33,060 nucleotides of DNA from JOPF136 sp035272605. GTDB lineage: Bacteria > Acidobacteriota > Terriglobia > Acidiferrales > UBA7541. A program made the translations under genes and the position numbers. Within the stretch, counting starts at the first letter, position 1, and each line of letters begins with the position of its first letter. The notes under the pieces were generated by a model, which ran no database searches, had not been told where the DNA came from, and was given only the letters and a program-made list of their open reading frames with translations. The DNA lies in NCBI GenBank assembly GCA_035272605.1, contig DATEQM010000086.1:1-33060 (forward strand). Reading direction: 5' to 3'. Positions 9,098 to 16,199 of the stretch are shown piece after piece.

Positions 9098-9229
9098 CTA
9101 CGATGCCGGGCATAACTCCGGAGTTTCATCCGGCGCGCCCGGCGTTTCCTTCGGATTCCCCCGCGTGCGGGAACCGCACGCCCCCCCAGCCAGAAAGATC
9201 GCCCCTAGTATGCCCCAGTGACCGGGCAT
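9098..9229 (-). CDS. Possible small exported peptide (doubtful)
   Basis: A 43-codon frame begins at ATG 9229 and ends 15 bases before the radical SAM start. Residues 4-18 are hydrophobic (HWGILGAIFLAGGAC) and are followed by a Pro/Glu/Thr-rich tail, like a very short lipoprotein. The lipobox is imperfect (Gly instead of Leu at -3) and no clear ribosome binding site precedes the ATG. It could be a real leader or partner of the radical SAM enzyme, or chance. Confidence 0.2.
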   Translation of the reverse strand: MPGHWGILGAIFLAGGACGSRTRGNPKETPGAPDETPELCPAS

Positions 9230-9262
9230 CTTCCAACGGCGTTCCCAGTGCGCTGTGCCGGA

Positions 9263-9299
9263 GGGAGATGGCGGCGTAAAGCCGCCTCTACAATCTCCC
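9263..9299. repeat. Double-armed inverted repeat, possible dispersed element or terminator
   Basis: Outer arms GGGAGA (9263-9268) and TCTCCC (9294-9299) enclose inner arms GGCGGC (9270-9275) and GCCGCC (9281-9286) around GTAAA. It lies between the DAHP synthase stop and the radical SAM gene and looks like a dispersed palindrome. It could end the aromatic operon transcript, but no T-run follows it. A weaker relative (ATGGGTGGGTTTAGCCCGCCAT) lies at about 9313-9334. Confidence 0.5.
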
Positions 9300-9372
9300 G
9301 TGGCGCCGCAGCATGGGTGGGTTTAGCCCGCCATCTTTGCGGCGTGACCGCCCCGGCCGGAGGGAGCCATGC

Positions 9373-10293
9373 TTACGCGTGCGCAGCGATGGCGCGGGGA
9401 CGGAGGGTGCACATCAGTGCCGCAAATTCCGAAGGGTCGAGCGACTGGTCGCCATCCGAAAGCGCACGCTCGGGGCAGGGATGCACCTCGATGAGCAGTC
9501 CGTCGGCGCCGACGGCCGCAGCCGCGCGCGATGCCGGCGGCACCAGCGCGCGTTTGCCCGTGCCGTGCGACGGGTCCACGATTACCGGCAGATGCGACAG
9601 CGTTTTGACCAGCGCCACGCCGGCCAGATCGAGCGTATTGCGCGTGGCCGTCTCGAACGTGCGGATGCCCCGCTCGCACAGCACCACCTGCGCATTGCCG
9701 CCGGACAGAAGATACTCCGCCGCGAGCAGCCACTCCTGGATCGTGGCGGAGGGGCCGCGTTTGAGCAGCACGGGCTTCGGCGCCGTAGCCAGCCTCCGCA
9801 GCAGCGCGTAGTTCTGCATATTCCGCGCGCCCACCTGGAGCAGGTCGGCGTGCTCGGCCACCAGATCCACGTCTTCGGGACTCACCACTTCGGTGACCAC
9901 CGGCAGGCCGCATTCCCTGCCGGCTTCGGAGAGCCATTCGAGCGCCTTGCGGCCCAGCCCCTGAAAGTCATACGGCGACGTGCGGGGCTTATACGCACCG
10001 CCGCGAAGCATGTCGGCGCCGGCCGCCTTCACGCGCCGCGCCGCCTCCCGGATCTGCTGGCGCGATTCCACCGAGCAGGGGCCGGCCATCACCACCAGCC
10101 TGCCTGTGCCGATGGCCACGCCGCCCGCGGCAACTACGGTGCTCTCCGGATGCGTCTCCCGGCTGGCCATGCGGAAGGGCGGCGCCTGCTTCAGCAGGAC
10201 AACGGCGTGCGAGGCCGCGGCCCGCCGCGCCGGCCGGCTTTCCGCCAGCCTGCTGCCGGCCGCTGCTTGCGGACGTACTGCGCGCGAACTCAT
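9373..10293 (-). CDS. aroF: 3-deoxy-7-phosphoheptulonate (DAHP) synthase, type I beta
   Basis: Protein of 306 residues that condenses phosphoenolpyruvate and erythrose 4-phosphate, the first step of the shikimate pathway. Family motifs are MAGPCSVES (69-77, with metal ligand Cys73), RGGAYKPRTSPYDFQGLG (97-114), LLKRG (176-180) and PSHGTGKR (241-248, metal ligand His243). The first 50 or so residues are a basic, low-complexity extension with no ferredoxin-like or chorismate mutase regulatory domain, so feedback control within this polypeptide is not obvious. The start ATG at 10293 overlaps the TGA of the prephenate dehydratase gene (ATGA) and has GGGGAGG in front. It is the last gene of a three-gene operon under a Phe/Tyr leader. 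Confidence 0.93.
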   Translation of the reverse strand: MSSRAVRPQAAAGSRLAESRPARRAAASHAVVLLKQAPPFRMASRETHPESTVVAAGGVAIGTGRLVVMAGPCSVESRQQIREAARRVKAAGADMLRGGAYKPRTSPYDFQGLGRKALEWLSEAGRECGLPVVTEVVSPEDVDLVAEHADLLQVGARNMQNYALLRRLATAPKPVLLKRGPSATIQEWLLAAEYLLSGGNAQVVLCERGIRTFETATRNTLDLAGVALVKTLSHLPVIVDPSHGTGKRALVPPASRAAAAVGADGLLIEVHPCPERALSDGDQSLDPSEFAALMCTLRPRAIAAHA

Positions 10294-11165
10294 GTGATCC
10301 TCCCCGAAGCGGTTTGCAAACGCTTGCCGGCCCGGCGCGCGGCGGTGTAACAGCCCAGCACCCGGACGGATTGCGTTTTCCGGCGCAATTCCTGGAGCGC
10401 CTCTACCACGGGCTCTCCCGAGCCCACTTCCACATCCAGAAAAAACTGGTATTCCCATGGGCAGCCGTGGATGGGGCGGCTCTCGATCTTCAGGAGATTC
10501 AAGCCGCGGCGCGCGAAGGGATCGAGCACGGCCAGCAGAGCTCCGGGCAGGTGCGGCAGGCGCAGCGCCAGCGTCAATTTGTCGCCGCGTGGCAGCGCGT
10601 CTGTGGACTTCGCGAGGAGCAGAAAGCGCGTGAAGTTTTCGGCATTGTCCTGCACGTCACGAGCCAGGATGGCCCCGCCATGGCAGAGCGCCGCGCGCGC
10701 CCCGGCAATGGCGGCGCGGGAGAGGTCGGCGCTTTGTACCACGCTGCGCACGCTCCCCGCAGTATCCTCCGCGGCAACGCGCGCCCATCCCGGATGCTCG
10801 GCAAACAGCCGTTCGCACTGCGCCAGGGCCATGGGATGCGACTCGACGGAAAGGATGCTGGCGAGTGTGGCGCCCGGGCAGGCGATCAGGTGGAGTTCCA
10901 CGGGGAGAATGGTTTCGGCGGCAATCGTCAAATCGCTTCCGAGCAACAAGTCATACACGCGCAGCACGGAACCCGCCAGGCTGTTCTCGATGGGAACCAG
11001 CAGTGCATCGGCGTCGCCGGCGGTGACGGCGTGGAATGCGGCGTCAAAACTGGGCCGAGGCAGCGTAACCACCCCGTCGCCCAGCAGGCGCACCGCAGCC
11101 TCCTCGCTGAAGGCCCCGGGCTCGCCCTGGAAGGCTACCCGCATGGGCTCGCCGCTCACGCGCAT
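10290..11165 (-). CDS. pheA: Prephenate dehydratase with ACT domain
   Basis: Protein of 291 residues that converts prephenate to phenylpyruvate in phenylalanine synthesis. The catalytic domain starts at VAFQGEPGAFSEEAA and has PIENSLAGSV (58-67) and the catalytic TRF motif (NFTRFLLL, Thr179). The ACT domain at about 198-270 has GALLAVLDPFARRGLNL and the phenylalanine-binding ESRP motif (228-231), so it should be inhibited by phenylalanine. The ATG at 11165 overlaps the chorismate mutase gene by 10 bases; ATG at 11144 is an alternative that would shorten it by seven residues. Unlike enterobacterial PheA, the mutase is a separate polypeptide here, encoded just upstream. Confidence 0.95.
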   Translation of the reverse strand: MRVSGEPMRVAFQGEPGAFSEEAAVRLLGDGVVTLPRPSFDAAFHAVTAGDADALLVPIENSLAGSVLRVYDLLLGSDLTIAAETILPVELHLIACPGATLASILSVESHPMALAQCERLFAEHPGWARVAAEDTAGSVRSVVQSADLSRAAIAGARAALCHGGAILARDVQDNAENFTRFLLLAKSTDALPRGDKLTLALRLPHLPGALLAVLDPFARRGLNLLKIESRPIHGCPWEYQFFLDVEVGSGEPVVEALQELRRKTQSVRVLGCYTAARRAGKRLQTASGRIT

Positions 11166-11470
11166 GCCCGCCTGCGCGCCGCGCGCACTGCGTCGCTTCG
11201 GGAGAGCGTGCGGCGCGCCATCCGCCGTGATTCCGCCAGAATCGCGCGGAACAATCGTTCGACTGCCGCGGCGCCCAGCGGCCCCGGATTGGCCTCGAGC
11301 GCGCGGGCCAGAATCTGGCGTTCGCGCCGGGCGTCGCGAAGGGGCAGCCCCGCCCCGCGCTTCCGTCGGCCCACTTCCAGCGCCAGGCCGGCCCGGCGAT
11401 TCAGCAGGCCGAGCAGTTCCGCGTCTATCGCATCAATTTCGTCCCGCCATCGTTCGATTGCCGCAACCAT
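11156..11470 (-). CDS. Chorismate mutase, AroQ type
   Basis: Protein of 104 residues, all helical and Arg-rich, with the AroQ pattern: an N-terminal R..ID.ID..LL.LLN.RA helix, VGRRK (33-37) and LRDARRERQIL, where the active-site Arg and Lys lie. It converts chorismate to prephenate, the substrate of the next gene product. ATG 11470 is preceded by GGAGG with a 5-base spacer. It is the first structural gene after the attenuator hairpin at 11493-11523, so all three operon genes should respond to attenuation. The C-terminal 15 residues are very basic and overlap the start of pheA. Confidence 0.9.
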   Translation of the reverse strand: MVAAIERWRDEIDAIDAELLGLLNRRAGLALEVGRRKRGAGLPLRDARRERQILARALEANPGPLGAAAVERLFRAILAESRRMARRTLSRSDAVRAARRRACA

Positions 11471-11482
11471 GTGGTCCTCCGG

Positions 11483-11523
11483 AAAACAAAAATGGCCGCG
11501 ATCTCCTGGGGAGTCCGCGGCCA
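11483..11523 (-). terminator. Attenuator: intrinsic terminator before the aromatic operon
   Basis: On the minus strand TGGCCGCG (11523-11516) pairs perfectly with CGCGGCCA (11500-11493). Inside it GACTCC pairs with GGAGATC with one bulged A, about 14 pairs in total, and TTTTTGTTTT (11492-11483) follows directly. This is a strong intrinsic terminator placed just ahead of the Shine-Dalgarno of the first structural gene. An alternative pairing is visible: GCGGCTG (11582-11576, inside the leader peptide ORF) can pair with TGGCCGC (11523-11517) and disrupt the terminator. Confidence 0.85.
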
Positions 11524-11564
11524 GTCTGGGAATCGTTCGGCTCTGCTAGGCTACTTCATCCACC

Positions 11565-11651
11565 TCATCCGCGCACAGCCGCCAGCCTGCCCGCCTCTCC
11601 GTATGTAAAGGAGAAGCGGAATCGGTAGGCGTAAGTGCGCTTGAAGAGCAT
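11565..11651 (-). CDS. Phe/Tyr-rich leader peptide of the aromatic operon
   Basis: A 28-codon ORF starts at ATG 11651 and ends with TGA at 11567-11565. Its first 17 residues read MLFKRTYAYRFRFSFTY: four Phe and three Tyr. It begins about 30 bases after the predicted transcription start and ends 42 bases before the terminator hairpin. This is the geometry of ribosome-mediated attenuation, as in enterobacterial pheL-pheA. A ribosome held at the aromatic codons (to about 11601) would leave 11582-11576 free to form an antiterminator. One that reaches the stop codon would mask that segment and let the terminator form. The only Shine-Dalgarno-like sequence is a weak GGCGG nine bases upstream. The mixed Phe/Tyr content suggests it reads both charged tRNAs. 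Confidence 0.8.
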   Translation of the reverse strand: MLFKRTYAYRFRFSFTYGEAGRLAAVRG

Positions 11652-11663
11652 TTTGTCGAACCG

Positions 11664-11680
11664 CCGGCAAACTTTGCCGG
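11664..11680 (-). promoter_or_regulatory. Perfect palindrome at the transcript start of the aromatic operon
   Basis: CCGGCAAA and TTTGCCGG flank a single G, giving an 8-bp perfect inverted repeat 7-8 bases after the -10 box. It starts almost exactly at the predicted +1. It could be a repressor operator overlapping the start point or a 5' stabilising hairpin on the leader RNA; the sequence alone does not decide. Confidence 0.5.
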
Positions 11681-11687
11681 AAAACCC

Positions 11688-11716
11688 AGTCTAGAGAAGC
11701 GCCGTTAAGGTGTCAA
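11688..11716 (-). promoter_or_regulatory. Sigma-70 promoter of the leader-aroQ-pheA-aroF operon
   Basis: TTGACA (11716-11711, perfect consensus) and TAGACT (11693-11688, 4/6) are separated by exactly 17 bases on the minus strand. Transcription should start near 11681 and give a leader of about 210 bases to the chorismate mutase ATG, containing the palindrome, the leader peptide and the attenuator. Confidence 0.75.
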
Positions 11717-11851
11717 GCGGTAATCCTGAAACCGTTACTCGTGGCTCCCAACGGCGCGGCATCCCTTTCCCGCGCGGCCGCCGCGTATCCCGCTCTCCCG
11801 GTTGCGAATCCAATGGAATGCCCGAAGACAGGATACCCACGGAGGAGCTAC

Positions 11852-12277
11852 ATGATCCGCAAAGCTTCGGCAGTCTGGAACGGCAACCTGAAAGACGGGA
11901 AGGGATCGGTGACGACGGAGAGCGGCGTGCTCGCGCACACGCCCTATTCGTTTCGCAGCCGGTTTGAAACCGGCGCCGGGACAAACCCGGAAGAATTGAT
12001 CGCCGCGGCGCACGCCGGCTGTTTTACCATGGCGCTTTCCGCGCAACTCACCGGCGCGGGATTGACGCCGGAAACGATCGCCACTTCCGCGGCGCTGACC
12101 CTGGAAATGGTGGAGAAGTCGTGGACCGTGACGAAGATTCATCTGGACGTCACCGCGCGCGTGCCCGGCGCGAGCGCGGAAGTCTTTGCGAAAACCGCCG
12201 CCGACGCGAAGGCCAACTGCCCCATCTCCCGCCTGCTGAAAGCGGAAATCACCATGAAGGCCACGCTCGCTTCATAA
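11852..12277 (+). CDS. osmC: OsmC-type organic hydroperoxide peroxidase, copy 1
   Basis: Protein of 141 residues with the OsmC/Ohr fold. The peroxidatic cysteine is Cys57 in HAGCFTMALS and the resolving cysteine is Cys123 in ANCPISRLL. It reduces organic hydroperoxides and protects against oxidative stress in the cytoplasm. The start ATG at 11852 has GGAGGAGCTAC before it; an in-frame upstream extension to 11741 lacks such a site. A nearly identical second copy lies 2.6 kb downstream (14880-15305): they differ at only six residues (19, 26, 42, 111, 140, 141), and most DNA differences are silent. Similarity stops at the coding ends, which suggests gene conversion or an old duplication under purifying selection. 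Confidence 0.93.
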   Translation: MIRKASAVWNGNLKDGKGSVTTESGVLAHTPYSFRSRFETGAGTNPEELIAAAHAGCFTMALSAQLTGAGLTPETIATSAALTLEMVEKSWTVTKIHLDVTARVPGASAEVFAKTAADAKANCPISRLLKAEITMKATLAS

Positions 12278-12469
12278 TTCCTCGCGCGACAGCGGTGGTG
12301 TTGTGGTCTTTCCGGCCGGAGACGCGGCGCGCTGGATCACCAGGCAAAACGTCTCCGTTACCTGGGGTTTCGAATAGACGGTGCCGCCCCGGTCGCATGA
12401 ACCACGGGCATCCTAGGGTGTCGCACTGGCCTTCCGCCAGTCTCCAGCTATACAATCCCGGCCACACGA
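12278..12469 (+). promoter_or_regulatory. Promoter region of the TPR kinase
   Basis: The 192 bases between osmC copy 1 and the kinase hold a 6-bp inverted repeat ACTGGC-cttcc-GCCAGT (12425-12441) just before a -10-like TACAAT (12451-12456, within CTATACAAT). The kinase ATG lies 13 bases after TACAAT and has no Shine-Dalgarno, so the mRNA may be almost leaderless. No good -35 box is seen. The inverted repeat sits where a regulator could act. Confidence 0.35.
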
Positions 12470-14764
12470 ATGATTGGAACCTCCGTCAGCCATTACCGCA
12501 TCCTGGAGAAGCTGGGCGGCGGAGGCATGGGCGTTGTCTACCGCGCCGAAGACACGCGCCTGGGCCGCCAGGTTGCGCTCAAATTTCTTCCCGACGATAT
12601 GGCGCACGACGCGCAGGCGCTCGAGCGCTTTGAGCGCGAAGCCCGCGCCGCTTCCGCGCTGGACCATCCGAACATCTGCACCATTTACGACATTGGCGAG
12701 GGCGGCGGCCGGCGGTTCATCGCCATGCAGTTCCTGGAAGGCCAGACGCTCAAGCACCTGATCGGCGGGCGCCCCATGCCGCTGGAGCGGATCGTGGAAG
12801 TGGGCGCGGAGGTGGCCGATGCCCTCGAAGCTGCGCACGCCAAGGGGATCATTCACCGCGACATCAAGCCCGCGAATATTTTTGTCACCACGCGCGGCCA
12901 CGCCAAGATTCTCGACTTCGGCCTGGCCAAACAGACGGGAGCGCCCGATTCTCCGCTGACGATGTCGGTGGACGCATCCACCGGCGGCGATCTGACCAAG
13001 CCGGGAACGGCGGTGGGCACGGTGGCCTACATGTCGCCGGAGCAGGCGCTGGGCAAGCCGCTCGACGCGCGGACGGATTTGTTTTCGTTCGGCGTGGTGC
13101 TCTACGAAATGGCTACGGGCGTTCAGCCGTTCGCCGGGAACACCTCCGCGGCTGTGTTCGATGCGATCTTGAACCGGCCGCCCGCCTCTGCGCTCAGCCT
13201 GAATCCGCAACTGCCGCAGGAACTCGAGCGCATCATCAGCAAGCTGCTGGAAAAGGACGCAGCCAAACGCTATCCATCGTCCGCCGAACTGCTGGCGGAG
13301 ATGAAACAACTGCGGCGCGAATCGGCCGGGGGACAGGCCACTGCTGCCGCCGCGCCCGGCGCGAAACCGCTGCCCGTCCGAGGTCTCGCCATCGGGGCCG
13401 TTGCGTTGCTTCTGGTCGTGGGCGCGTACTTTGGATTCCTCTGGCGAGCCGAGCATGCGACGCCGGCGGCGGCCGTGCCTGCGGCGAAACCATCTGTAGC
13501 CGTCCTGCCGTTTCAGAACCTGAGCGGCGACCCGCAGAACGAATACTTCAGCGACGGCACGACCGAAGAAATCATCACCAAGCTTTCCAAAATTCAGAAC
13601 CTGGAAGTGACCTCGCGCATGAGCGTGGCCCGCTATAAAGGCTCACAGCAGGACGTGAAGCAGATCGGCAAAGAGCTGGGCGTGCGCTACATCTTGGAAG
13701 GAAGCGTGCGCAAGGCGGAGAACCGCGTGCGCATCACTGCGCAGCTCATGGACACTTCCACCGGCTTCAATCTTTGGGCGGAGGACTTCGATCGCGACCT
13801 GAAGGACGTTTTCTCCGTGCAGGAAGAGACGGCGCTGAAAATCGCCGACGCGCTGAATCTGCGGCTCACTCCGCAGGAGCAGCAGGCGGTGAAGAAACGC
13901 TACACGCAGGACGTCCAGGCTTACGACGCTTATCTGCGTGGCCGCGCTCTGCAGAGCCAGTTCATCGACATCCCTGCGAAGCTGGAGGAGGCCCGCAAGG
14001 ATTTCGAGGCTGCCCTGGCGCGCGACCCGAATTACGTTCCCGCACTCGCCGGGCTCTCTTGGGTGGAGGGTCAGTACTATCGCAACATCTATTCCAGTCC
14101 GGCTCGCCTGGAGCGCGTCGAGCAGCTTGCCGAACGCGCGCGTTCCATTGACCCCCAATCGGCTGCCGTCTACGTCGCGCTCGGTAACGTCGCCGCTTAC
14201 CGCTACGATTATCGCAAGGCCGCTGAGCTGTTAGGAGAAGCAACGCGTCTCGACCCAGAGGACCCTGTCGCCTGGGATTACACCTCCTGGGTGCGCGCCT
14301 ACCAGCAGCCGCCCGACGCGGCAGGCGCGGAAAGAGCCTCACGGGAAGCAATCCGTCTGGGATTCGAGACAATGGGTGTTTATTACCATCTTGGCCGGGC
14401 TCTCTACCTGGAAGGCCGCTACGACGATGCCGTTGCTGCCTTCGAGCACGCCCGAAAACTGAGCCCGAAGTCCACGACCCCGGAATTTGGCCTCGCTCAG
14501 GTGTACTTGGCCAAGGGTGACTACGACCAGGCGCTCGCTCATTGGTCGCGCGAAGGCACTGCACAGCGCAGCACACCAGTCGTCAGTTTTGTAGGCAGTT
14601 CGATCTATGCGGCTCGGGGTGATAAAGACAAGGCCCTTGCCGAATTACGGACGGCATTGGAGGGTGGCTACCGCGATTTCGCGGCCATCGACGCCAGCCC
14701 GTATTTCGCCTCACTGCGCTCTGATCCGCGCTTCCAGCAGCTCCTCGCGCGTTACCGCAAATGA
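12470..14764 (+). CDS. Ser/Thr protein kinase with TolB-like and TPR domains
   Basis: Protein of 764 residues. The kinase domain (about 9-285) has GGGGMGVVYRA, Lys38, HRDIKPAN with Asp131, DFG Asp149 and GTVAYMSPEQ, all intact. A transmembrane helix lies at about 305-325. Residues 340-470 (PSVAVLPFQNLSGDPQNEYF and on) match the TolB-like/FlgO-type domain often fused to adenylate cyclases, CadC-like regulators and kinases. The rest (about 480-764) is TPR repeats. This architecture is abundant in acidobacteria, where it is thought to act as a membrane sensor with a protein-binding outside part. There is no strong ribosome binding site; a -10-like TACAAT lies 13 bases upstream of the ATG. It lies between two near-identical osmC genes; whether they are functionally linked is unknown. 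Confidence 0.92.
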   Translation: MIGTSVSHYRILEKLGGGGMGVVYRAEDTRLGRQVALKFLPDDMAHDAQALERFEREARAASALDHPNICTIYDIGEGGGRRFIAMQFLEGQTLKHLIGGRPMPLERIVEVGAEVADALEAAHAKGIIHRDIKPANIFVTTRGHAKILDFGLAKQTGAPDSPLTMSVDASTGGDLTKPGTAVGTVAYMSPEQALGKPLDARTDLFSFGVVLYEMATGVQPFAGNTSAAVFDAILNRPPASALSLNPQLPQELERIISKLLEKDAAKRYPSSAELLAEMKQLRRESAGGQATAAAAPGAKPLPVRGLAIGAVALLLVVGAYFGFLWRAEHATPAAAVPAAKPSVAVLPFQNLSGDPQNEYFSDGTTEEIITKLSKIQNLEVTSRMSVARYKGSQQDVKQIGKELGVRYILEGSVRKAENRVRITAQLMDTSTGFNLWAEDFDRDLKDVFSVQEETALKIADALNLRLTPQEQQAVKKRYTQDVQAYDAYLRGRALQSQFIDIPAKLEEARKDFEAALARDPNYVPALAGLSWVEGQYYRNIYSSPARLERVEQLAERARSIDPQSAAVYVALGNVAAYRYDYRKAAELLGEATRLDPEDPVAWDYTSWVRAYQQPPDAAGAERASREAIRLGFETMGVYYHLGRALYLEGRYDDAVAAFEHARKLSPKSTTPEFGLAQVYLAKGDYDQALAHWSREGTAQRSTPVVSFVGSSIYAARGDKDKALAELRTALEGGYRDFAAIDASPYFASLRSDPRFQQLLARYRK

Positions 14765-14879
14765 AACGGTCCCGCATGTCCCGCTGCCGCGCCGTCTTGC
14801 CGGTTGGTTTCCGGTATCCGACCGCGACGCGCGCGAATCAAAGTCCAGGCGTCCAAAATCCTGATTGGAGAGGAAACCC

Positions 14880-15305
14880 ATGATTCGCAAAGCATCGGCT
14901 GTGTGGAACGGCAACCTGAAAGACGGGAAAGGGACGGTGACGACGGAGAGCGGCGCGCTCGCGCACACGCCCTATTCGTTTCGCAGCCGGTTTGAAACCG
15001 GCACCGGCACGAACCCGGAAGAACTGATCGCGGCGGCTCATGCCGGCTGCTTCACCATGGCGCTTTCCGCGCAACTCACCGGCGCGGGTTTGACCCCGGA
15101 AACGATCGCCACCTCCGCGGCGCTCACCCTGGAAATGGTGGAGAAGTCGTGGACGGTGACGAAGATTCATCTGGACGTGACCGCGCGCGTGCCGGGCGCG
15201 AGCGCGGAATCCTTCGCGAAAACCGCCGCCGACGCCAAAGCGAATTGCCCCATCTCCCGCCTGCTGAAAGCAGAAATCACCATGAAGGCCACGCTGAACA
15301 ACTGA
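14880..15305 (+). CDS. osmC: OsmC-type organic hydroperoxide peroxidase, copy 2
   Basis: Protein of 141 residues, 135 of them identical to copy 1 at 11852-12277, with the same catalytic Cys57 and Cys123. The start ATG at 14880 follows GGAGAGGAAACCC. Its upstream region is unrelated to that of copy 1, so the two copies may be expressed under different conditions. The last two residues differ (Asn-Asn instead of Ala-Ser). An inverted repeat at 15341-15365 may end its transcript. Confidence 0.93.
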   Translation: MIRKASAVWNGNLKDGKGTVTTESGALAHTPYSFRSRFETGTGTNPEELIAAAHAGCFTMALSAQLTGAGLTPETIATSAALTLEMVEKSWTVTKIHLDVTARVPGASAESFAKTAADAKANCPISRLLKAEITMKATLNN

Positions 15306-15340
15306 GCGCCGCCACGAGATCCGCCTCCTCTCAAAGAACC

Positions 15341-15365
15341 AGGCCGGCCGACATCACGCCGGCCT
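15341..15365 (+). terminator. GC-rich hairpin after osmC copy 2
   Basis: AGGCCGGC (15341-15348) and GCCGGCCT (15358-15365) form a perfect 8-bp stem with a 9-base loop, 36 bases after the osmC stop. There is no T-run, so intrinsic termination is uncertain; it may protect the 3' end or be a dispersed palindrome. Confidence 0.35.
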
Positions 15366-15405
15366 CAGAAACTGGCGCAGCGGCCGAGGGGTGACTCCCG
15401 AACTT

Positions 15406-15441
15406 TGTGATAGTCTGACTGCCCGTCCGGCCACGGGCCGG
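15406..15441 (+). promoter_or_regulatory. Possible extended -10 promoter and palindrome before the metal ABC genes
   Basis: TGTGATAGT (15406-15414) resembles an extended -10 element (TGn plus GATAGT); no -35 box is clear. Between it and the ATPase start, CCGGCC-ACG-GGCCGG (15427-15441) is a perfect 6-bp inverted repeat that could be an operator or a leader hairpin. I see no match to a typical AT-rich Zur or Fur box. Confidence 0.3.
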
Positions 15442-15454
15442 CAAAAAGAACCGT

Positions 15455-16168
15455 ATGTCCACTCCCCTGCTCTCCGTCCGAAACTTGCGGATTGCCTTCG
15501 GAAGCCGCGTCGTCATCCGTGATCTGAGCTTCGACGTGCATGCGGGAGACTGCCTATCGGTGATCGGCCCCAATGGCGCGGGAAAAACCGTTCTGCTGCG
15601 CGCGCTTCTGAAACTGATTCCCTATGAGGGAGAAATCCGCTGGAGCCCCGGCGCCCGGCTGGGATACGTGCCGCAACGCGTGGCCGCGGACCGGCAGCTT
15701 CCCGTTTCCGTCAGGGATCTGCTGGCCGCAAAAGCCGGATACTTGAAATTGCCGGAGCAGGAGTCAGCAGGCATATTGAGCGCGGTCGGACTCAGCCCGG
15801 AGCTGCTCGACAGCGGCCTGGCGATCCTCTCCGGCGGGCAACTGCAAAAGGTTCTGATTGCCTTCGCGCTGCTGGGCCAGCCCACCGTTCTGCTGTTCGA
15901 CGAGCCCACGGCCAGCCTCGATGAACTTTCGGAGGAGCACGTCTACGAATTGATCCATACGCTCAAGGAGCAAAAGGGCATTACGGTGATCCTGGTTTCC
16001 CACGACCTGAGCGTGGTCTACCGTTATGCCAACCACGTTTTGTGCTTGAGCAAAGGCGAGCCGTGCATGGGGCCGCCGCGGGAGATTTTGACGCCCGAAA
16101 GGCTGGAAGAACTCTACGCGGCCCCGCCGCGGTACTATCGCCACATCGAAGGACACCGGGAGAGTTGA
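15455..16168 (+). CDS. ABC transporter ATPase, divalent metal (Zn/Mn) type
   Basis: Protein of 237 residues, the usual length for ZnuC/MntB-like ATPases. Walker A GPNGAGKT is at 38-45, the signature LSGGQ at 125-129, Walker B VLLFDEP at 145-151 and the H-loop His183 in SHD. It powers uptake of a divalent metal through the permease encoded 31 bases downstream. No substrate-binding lipoprotein gene is adjacent, so the metal cannot be assigned (zinc or manganese most likely) and the binding protein must be encoded elsewhere. The start ATG at 15455 has only a weak purine stretch (AAAAAGAA) upstream. Confidence 0.88.
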   Translation: MSTPLLSVRNLRIAFGSRVVIRDLSFDVHAGDCLSVIGPNGAGKTVLLRALLKLIPYEGEIRWSPGARLGYVPQRVAADRQLPVSVRDLLAAKAGYLKLPEQESAGILSAVGLSPELLDSGLAILSGGQLQKVLIAFALLGQPTVLLFDEPTASLDELSEEHVYELIHTLKEQKGITVILVSHDLSVVYRYANHVLCLSKGEPCMGPPREILTPERLEELYAAPPRYYRHIEGHRES

Positions 16169-16199
16169 GCGCCACCGGGCGCGAAGAAGGCCACTCACC

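Noticed and set aside
10314..11549. Plus-strand open frame opposite pheA and chorismate mutase, also covering the leader
   Set aside because: Both minus-strand genes carry catalytic motifs and ribosome binding sites; the plus frame has neither.
12425..12441. Intrinsic terminator after osmC copy 1
   Set aside because: The inverted repeat has no T-run and sits in the -35 region of the next gene, so an operator-like role is at least as likely.
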